NCBI GenBank assembly: GCA_014381165.1
Contig: JACMIM010000719.1
Coordinates: forward strand, 1-8,387
DNA from: Roseiflexaceae bacterium
Lineage (GTDB): Bacteria; Chloroflexota; Chloroflexia; Chloroflexales; Roseiflexaceae
Length of the DNA: 8,387 nucleotides
Direction: 5' to 3'
Shown here: positions 4,632 to 8,387 of the stretch, piece after piece
Position numbering within the stretch: position 1 is the first letter of the stretch
How the letters are laid out: each line of letters starts with the position of its first letter
Translations under genes and position numbers: made by a program
The notes under the pieces: model-generated
Database searches by the model: none
What the model saw: the letters and a program-made list of their open reading frames with translations, nothing else
What the model was told of the DNA's origin: nothing

Positions 4632-6353
4632 TGTTTCCATGATCATCTCGCCGATGCTGACGCCCTGCGGCACCATTGGGTACACATTCACCTCGCGCTC
4701 GACCCGGAAATCGATCAGCACCGGGCCGTCGGTGGCGTAGGCCTCGGCGATCGCCGCCTCGACATCCTCGGCCCGCTCGATCGTGAGGCCCTTCCAACCA
4801 TACGCCTCGGCCAGCTTGGCGAAATTGGGACCGGAAAGCGGTGTGCCGCTGTAACGCTTCTGCTCAAACAACTCCTGCCACTGCCGTACCATACCCAGGT
4901 AGCCGTTGTTGATCACGCAGATTTTGACATTGGTGATACCTTCCTGGATGATCGTGGCCATTTCCTGGTTCATCATCTGGAAGCCGCCGTCGCCACAGAT
5001 CGCCCAGACCGTTTCGTCAGGGTACGCAATCGCCACGCCCAGCGCCGCCGGCACCGAGAAGCCCATGGTGCCTGCGCCGCCCGAGGTAATGTGGGTGCGT
5101 GGGTGCTGCCAGTCGATCAATTGGGCCGCCCACATCTGGTGCTGGCCCACATCGGTGACCACGCGGTAGGGGCCGCGCGCATTCAGGTTGCGGGTCAGTG
5201 CGGCATACACATCGTGGGGCATCAGGTTCGAGGTATCGGGCCGGTTGAGGTACTGCTGCTTGTGCTGGTGCTTGTCCTGCATGTCGCGGATGTGCTCGAG
5301 CCAGTCGCTGGCATTGCCATGCAGCGCGGCCAGTTCCTCACGCGCGGGCAGTTCATCCAGCAGCGCCTGCATCACGTTGCGCGCATCGCCGACAATCGGC
5401 ACCGTAACTTTAACGTTTTTGCCAATCTCCGAGGGGTCGATATCGACATGAATGATCTTGGCGTTGGGCGCGAAGGTGCTGGCCTTGCCGGTCACGCGGT
5501 CGTCGAAGCGCCCACCGATGTTCAGCAGCACATCGCATTCCTGGATGGCACGGTTGACATGCACCCAGCCATGCATCCCCGGCATGCCGATCGAAAGTGG
5601 ATGATCCTCGGGGAATGCGCCGATGCCATGCAGCGTGGTGATCACCGGAATGCCAGTGCGCTCGGCCAGTTCGCGCAGTTCGGCCACACCACCCGACATC
5701 TGCACGCCATTGCCAGCCATCACCAGCGGTTTCTTGGCATTACTAAGCAGGCCGATCGCCTCACGAATCTGGCGGCTGTTGCCGTGGGTGGTGGGCTTGT
5801 AGCCCGGCAGATGAAGCTTGAGATTCCAGTTGGGAACGATCTTGGCCTGCATCGCATCTTTGGTGATGTCGACCAGAACCGGGCCGGGGCGACCAGTGGT
5901 GGCCAGATGGATGGCCTCTTTGATCACATAAGCGATATCCTCGACACGCTTGACCAGGTAGTTGTGCTTGGTGATCGGCATGGTAATGCCAGTGATATCG
6001 GTTTCTTGAAAGGCATCCTTGCCGAGCACCGCGCTGGAAACCTGGCCAGTAATCGCCAACATCGGCGTGGAGTCCATCATGGCATCGGCGATCGCAGTGA
6101 CCAGGTTGGTCGCGCCGGGGCCAGAGGTGCCGATGCACACGCCAAGCTTGCCGGTGGCGCGGGCGTAGCCTTCTGCTGCGTGTCCACCGCCCTGCTCGTG
6201 CCGCACCAACACATGGCGCAGTTGATCGCGGTACTCCCACATCGCGTAGTAGAACGGCATAATTGCGCCGCCAGGGTAGCCAAACATCACCTCAACGCCA
6301 TCACGGATGAGCGCCTCACACATAATCTGCGCGCCAGTTCTCTGTTCAGACAT
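4617..6353 (-). CDS. ilvB: Acetohydroxyacid synthase large (catalytic) subunit
   Basis: ThDP-, FAD- and Mg2+-dependent enzyme making 2-acetolactate from two pyruvates (valine/leucine branch) or acetohydroxybutyrate from pyruvate and 2-ketobutyrate (isoleucine). The 578-aa protein has the three expected domains: N-terminal PYR domain with FGYPGGAIMPFY at 24-35 and the catalytic Glu53 in RHEQGGGHAAEGYARATG; the central FAD-linked domain with GMPGMHG and GGRFDDRVTGK (280-290); and a C-terminal PP domain with GDGGFQMMNQE (454-464) to NN (482-483), the ThDP/Mg motif, then RQWQ (490-493). The start at 6353 (MSEQRTG) is chosen because the family's conserved part begins just after it and GGAGG lies four bases upstream; the frame is open to 6461 but unlike the family there. 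The last residues (TPNPA) are encoded inside a palindrome. Confidence 0.97.
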   Translation of the reverse strand: MSEQRTGAQIMCEALIRDGVEVMFGYPGGAIMPFYYAMWEYRDQLRHVLVRHEQGGGHAAEGYARATGKLGVCIGTSGPGATNLVTAIADAMMDSTPMLAITGQVSSAVLGKDAFQETDITGITMPITKHNYLVKRVEDIAYVIKEAIHLATTGRPGPVLVDITKDAMQAKIVPNWNLKLHLPGYKPTTHGNSRQIREAIGLLSNAKKPLVMAGNGVQMSGGVAELRELAERTGIPVITTLHGIGAFPEDHPLSIGMPGMHGWVHVNRAIQECDVLLNIGGRFDDRVTGKASTFAPNAKIIHVDIDPSEIGKNVKVTVPIVGDARNVMQALLDELPAREELAALHGNASDWLEHIRDMQDKHQHKQQYLNRPDTSNLMPHDVYAALTRNLNARGPYRVVTDVGQHQMWAAQLIDWQHPRTHITSGGAGTMGFSVPAALGVAIAYPDETVWAICGDGGFQMMNQEMATIIQEGITNVKICVINNGYLGMVRQWQELFEQKRYSGTPLSGPNFAKLAEAYGWKGLTIERAEDVEAAIAEAYATDGPVLIDFRVEREVNVYPMVPQGVSIGEMIMETPNPA

Positions 6354-6586
6354 ACGTCCTCCAAATTTTGAGAAAAGCAAAGCTAGGGTATGGTAGGTGC
6401 AGCCCACCACAGCCGTGATCGCCGACATGGACGCCCGCCGCGTGGCAGGTGGTATCAACATGTGTGCCTGGTGACTGAGCGACAGTGCTCATGGCCGCGA
6501 GGACGACTCGCGGGTGCCGCCATCATCGGCGGCGAGGGGGAAAACAGCTGTCAGCAGATAGCTGACAAACCAACGGCTGATCCAAC
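6354..6586 (-). other. Structured untranslated leader between attenuator and ilvB
   Basis: About 230 bases separate the attenuator terminator from the ilvB start. No convincing gene is seen. Three clean hairpins can be drawn: TGTCAGC/GCTGACA (6549-6567, five-base loop, followed four bases later by TTTT on the minus strand), GCCGCC/GGCGGC (6516-6533), and CCGCGAG/CTCGCGG (6495-6513). I found no T-box motif. What this part does is unknown. Confidence 0.6.
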
Positions 6587-6616
6587 AAAAAACCCCGCCC
6601 GGTGTGCCGGGGGGGC
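6587..6616 (-). terminator. Rho-independent attenuator terminator of the ilv operon
   Basis: On the minus strand GCCCCCCCGG-CACA-CCGGGCGGGG is followed directly by TTTTTT (6592-6587). The stem has 8-9 GC pairs with one mismatch or bulged base and a four-base loop. It starts 27 bases after the leader-peptide stop codon and lies 233 bases before ilvB, so it is an internal attenuator rather than a gene-end terminator. Confidence 0.9.
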
Positions 6617-6642
6617 TTGTGTCTGCTCAATCTTCGCTACGC

Positions 6643-6735
6643 TTACCTTGCCTGCCCCCCAAAATCAAGTAAGCCCTTTGTTAGGAGGACTACTAGTACG
6701 AGAAGGCTAATTAGGCTGTTGGCATTGCGAAACAT
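6643..6735 (-). CDS. Branched-chain amino acid leader peptide (30 aa)
   Basis: The ORF starts at ATG 6735-6733 and ends at TAA 6645-6643. The peptide is MFRNANS, then LISLLVLVVLL (residues 8-18), then TKGLLDFGGQAR. Twelve of 30 residues are Leu, Val or Ile, and ten of the eleven residues 8-18 are. It starts about 29 bases after the predicted transcription start and is followed by an intrinsic terminator. This is the arrangement of ilv/leu leader peptides that act by ribosome stalling: scarcity of charged Leu, Val or Ile tRNA stalls the ribosome and prevents termination. The leucine codons vary (CTA, CTT, CTC, TTA). The ribosome binding site is poor (ACGG about 9 bases upstream). The peptide itself probably has no function. 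Confidence 0.88.
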   Translation of the reverse strand: MFRNANSLISLLVLVVLLTKGLLDFGGQAR

Positions 6736-6770
6736 CGATAGATACCGTTCAGTTATACTCGACTGCCGAG

Positions 6771-6800
6771 AGTATACTCTACCTTTGGTGATTGTGTCAA
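6771..6800 (-). promoter_or_regulatory. Sigma70-type promoter of the ilv-leu operon
   Basis: On the minus strand, -35 TTGACA (6800-6795, perfect consensus), an 18-bp spacer, and -10 TATACT (6776-6771). The expected start of transcription is the A at about 6764. The -10 lies inside a 12-bp palindrome, AGAGTATACTCT (6769-6780), and GAGTATA recurs 19 bases downstream, so a repressor site here is possible. The -35 begins about 23 bases after the stop codon of the STAS gene. No terminator is visible between them, so read-through from the upstream genes would meet the same attenuator. Confidence 0.85.
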
Positions 6801-6823
6801 GCACGACATGATGAGAATGAACG

Positions 6824-7198
6824 CTAGGCGGTTGCTGCCACGGCCAGCCCGCGCACCGCCTCGTCTTCGTCCTGGTAGATCTCGGCGTACTGAGCGAGGC
6901 CGACCATGCGAAAGATTTTTTGGAAGTGTTGGGAAAGCCCGCTGATCGCGAGGCGCTGGCTGTGCCGATTTACCTCGGTGACGACGCCGATCAGGATGGC
7001 GATACCCGCGCTATTGATATAGTCATTCTGTCGAAAGTTGAGCAGAATCTGCTTGGCACCCTCGGTTGTCACCTGATTGTAGGCGTTGGTAATCCTTTCC
7101 TCGGCGAACGTGGTGACATCGCCGACAAGATCGATCACCGCAACGCCATCGCGCTGGCGCACACTTACATGCAATTCATCTTCTAACATCATACGCAT
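6824..7198 (-). CDS. STAS-domain anti-sigma-factor antagonist (SpoIIAA/RsbV-like)
   Basis: A 124-aa single STAS-domain protein, the usual length of the family. It has a beta strand VAVIDLVGDVTTF (19-31), then a central strand and turn INSAGIAILIG (61-71). Ser63 sits where SpoIIAA-type proteins carry the serine phosphorylated by their partner kinase (usual motif D-S-[ST]-G; here N-S-A-G). In partner switching the unphosphorylated form binds the anti-sigma ATPase and frees its target. It follows two such ATPase genes by 20 bases, so the three are probably one operon. The start at 7198 has GGGAG four bases upstream; ATG at 7192 and 7189 are alternatives. The frame is open to 7468 only as a shadow of the upstream gene. 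Confidence 0.9.
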   Translation of the reverse strand: MRMMLEDELHVSVRQRDGVAVIDLVGDVTTFAEERITNAYNQVTTEGAKQILLNFRQNDYINSAGIAILIGVVTEVNRHSQRLAISGLSQHFQKIFRMVGLAQYAEIYQDEDEAVRGLAVAATA

Positions 7199-7218
7199 TG
7201 GTCTCCCTTGACATGTGT

Positions 7219-7686
7219 TCAGGCGGAAGCGTGTGCAGCAGCAACACGGCGGATAATTCGCAGCCGAAAGCGGTTTCCGCCCTGTGGTGAATCGACAAAG
7301 CCCGACTCGTCGACCAGTTCGCGGATGAGCATCAGACCCATCCCACGCAGTGGCGCAGCGCCAAGCAGCTTTGTGTCGATCGAGGCCGGAGCGCCGCAGC
7401 CCTGAAACCGCTGTAAGCCCTGATCCTGCACCTCGACGGTGAGCGCATCGCCCTCGACCAGGCAGCACACATCGATCCGCAAGCCAGAGCCACGCTGGTT
7501 GCCGTGCTCGATTGCATTAATACACGCTTCGCCAAGTGCAGTTTTCAAGTCCTCAACCCGTTCCCGATCAAAACCAAGTTTGCGCGCAAAAGCGGCGACC
7601 GCCTCGCGGGCAACTTTCTCATACCCAAATTCGCTTGGGATCGAAAGCTCAAATGCATGCTGGGCACCGTGTGGTCGTTCTATCAT
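7219..7686 (-). CDS. Anti-sigma-type serine kinase, GHKL ATPase (RsbW-like), second paralogue
   Basis: A 155-aa HATPase_c_2 protein of the RsbW/SpoIIAB fold. The N box is LKTALGEACINAIEHGN (47-63; Asn57 for Mg-ATP), the G1 box VQDQG (86-90), and the G2 box is in LRGMGLMLIRELVDE (113-127). Such proteins bind a sigma factor or other target and phosphorylate the STAS antagonist. It closely resembles the gene just upstream (GYEKVA, LGF/MGF, NAIEHGN, DQG and LIREL are shared), so the pair arose by tandem duplication. The linker between the G1 and G2 boxes differs most. The start is put at 7686, seven bases after the upstream stop. There is no clear Shine-Dalgarno, so translation may be coupled. 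The frame is open to 7830 within the upstream gene. Stop TGA. Confidence 0.88.
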   Translation of the reverse strand: MIERPHGAQHAFELSIPSEFGYEKVAREAVAAFARKLGFDRERVEDLKTALGEACINAIEHGNQRGSGLRIDVCCLVEGDALTVEVQDQGLQRFQGCGAPASIDTKLLGAAPLRGMGLMLIRELVDESGFVDSPQGGNRFRLRIIRRVAAAHASA

Positions 7687-7693
7687 CTGGATA

Positions 7694-8152
7694 TTATCGT
7701 TCGAGGTGAATGACCATGCGTATCTGGTTTCCGCCACTCGGCCCCGTTGTAAACTCGACTTCGTCCATAAGCTCACGGATGAGCCAAATACCCCAGCCGC
7801 CTTTATCGGTACGGCTGATCGCATTATCAATCGTGGGCGTTAGCGTTGTCACGGCCGTGTCAAACGCATTGCGGCCCTGGTCTTCGACATCGATGACCAA
7901 CTCATCCGGGCGAAGCGTCAGCATCACCGAAACCTTCGCACCCTGCTCATGGCCGTTGCCGTGCTCGATCGCATTTGTCACCGCCTCGGCGAGTGCCGTG
8001 CGCAGCGATTCAATCCGATCGGCACTGAAGCCCATGCGCCGTGCTAACGACGCAGCAGTATCCATTGCAACTTTTTCATAGCCAAGGCGGCTTGGCAAGC
8101 GCAACTCGATGACTCGCTCGACTGCTTGGGCATCTTCGCTCGACGTTGTCAT
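7694..8152 (-). CDS. Anti-sigma-type serine kinase, GHKL ATPase (RsbW-like), first paralogue
   Basis: A 152-aa HATPase_c_2 protein. The N box is LRTALAEAVTNAIEHGN (50-66; Asn60), the G1 box is VEDQG (89-93), and the ATP lid and G2 box are in DKGGWGIWLIRELMDE (116-131). The C-terminus GPSGGNQIRMVIHL is typical of the fold. It is the first visible gene of a three-gene partner-switching set (kinase, kinase, STAS antagonist). No sigma factor, PP2C phosphatase or sensor gene lies in the window, so the target and input are unknown. The start at 8152 has only a weak Shine-Dalgarno (GTGGT), but the conserved domain begins soon after and no other start is better. Stop TAA. Confidence 0.9.
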   Translation of the reverse strand: MTTSSEDAQAVERVIELRLPSRLGYEKVAMDTAASLARRMGFSADRIESLRTALAEAVTNAIEHGNGHEQGAKVSVMLTLRPDELVIDVEDQGRNAFDTAVTTLTPTIDNAISRTDKGGWGIWLIRELMDEVEFTTGPSGGNQIRMVIHLER

Positions 8153-8273
8153 ACTACCACTACTGTAGGCTAAACACCGGTAGTATCGCAGCAGTGGCGG
8201 CGATTTGACAGTATCTTATCATCCGCCGTTCAGCTACGCAATAGGTATTCAGATTGATTTTCGTGACAAATAG
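8153..8273. other. Spacer upstream of the kinase genes, no gene seen
   Basis: No ORF with coding character is visible. The best promoter candidate on the minus strand is TTGCGT (8236-8241), 17 bp, TAAGAT (8213-8218), which is weak (three and four of six consensus bases), so I do not call it. An alternative sigma factor could be used here, as is common for genes that control sigma factors. Confidence 0.4.
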
Positions 8274-8387
8274 AACAAAGAACAGAGAACCGCAGAACCG
8301 CAGAACAGAGAACAAAGAACAAAGAACAGAGAACAAAGGACAGAGAGCAAAGAACCGCAGGACAGAGAACAAAGAACAGAGAACAGA
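8274..8387. repeat. Heptamer array, about sixteen units, running off the window
   Basis: Mostly AACAAAG and AACAGAG heptamers, interspersed with the octamer AACCGCAG at 8288, 8296 and 8353. That octamer is also found in the hairpin repeat at the left end of the window (43-50). The array continues past the right edge. It is open on the minus strand (LFSVLCS repeats), which is not a gene. Confidence 0.92.

Noticed and set aside
3960..6371. Long plus-strand ORF of 803 codons
   Set aside because: It is the antisense shadow of ilvN and ilvB: high GC with few stops in that frame, His/Arg/Asp-rich composition, no domain, no ribosome binding site. The minus-strand genes are unmistakable.
6354..6461. 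N-terminal extension of IlvB by 36 residues
   Set aside because: Unlike the family, and the ATG at 6353 has GGAGG just upstream; IlvB homology starts right after it.
6354..6764. T-box riboswitch before ilvB
   Set aside because: No AGGGTGG-type T-box sequence or specifier-loop layout could be found; the leader-peptide attenuator explains the region better.
8213..8241. Promoter for the kinase genes (TTGCGT, 17 bp, TAAGAT)
   Set aside because: Match to consensus is too weak to call; it could arise by chance in this spacer.
8160..8372. Minus-strand ORF of LFSVLCS repeats that might be a membrane peptide
   Set aside because: It is the heptamer array read in an open frame; the same peptide appears wherever this array occurs.

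Overview
All genes in this window lie on the minus strand, so the window is read from its right end to its left. It looks like a high-GC chromosomal segment of a Chloroflexota bacterium, probably of the Chloroflexales (Roseiflexus/Kouleothrix/Chloroflexus type). This is inferred from the ilvB-ilvN-ilvC-leuA order, the tandem RsbW-like proteins, and spacers packed with AACARAG heptamer repeats and GC-rich palindromes. No rRNA or tRNA marker is present to confirm it.

In order of transcription: (1) A partner-switching module at 8152-6824, made of two tandem paralogous anti-sigma-type ATPases (RsbW/SpoIIAB fold) followed by a STAS anti-sigma-factor antagonist. (2) A 470-base control region (6823-6354) with a strong sigma70-type promoter, a 30-codon leader peptide rich in Leu, Val and Ile codons, and a rho-independent terminator: a classical transcription attenuator for a branched-chain amino acid operon. 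(3) The biosynthetic operon: ilvB and ilvN (acetohydroxyacid synthase large and small subunits), an unrecognised 53-aa acidic ORF, ilvC (ketol-acid reductoisomerase), a four-helix-bundle (S23/IVP-type) ORF broken by one in-frame TGA, and leuA (2-isopropylmalate synthase). IlvBN and IlvC carry out the first two steps of Val/Ile synthesis. LeuA diverts the valine precursor 2-ketoisovalerate into leucine.

The spacers of the operon are unusually structured. Heptamer arrays lie beside leuA, the pseudogene and ilvC, and far upstream of the rsbW-like genes. A 51-bp tandem repeat carrying a GC hairpin lies between ilvC and the pseudogene. A 50-bp perfect palindrome runs into the 3' end of ilvB, and a 19-bp inverted repeat sits just after ilvN. 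Arrays on the two sides of the four-helix-bundle pseudogene are in opposite orientation, so the mRNA could fold the broken gene out as a stem-loop. This resembles the rRNA intervening sequences in which this protein family was first found. The most notable items are the attenuator, the IVS-like cassette with an apparently empty counterpart upstream of ilvC, and the small acidic ORF.
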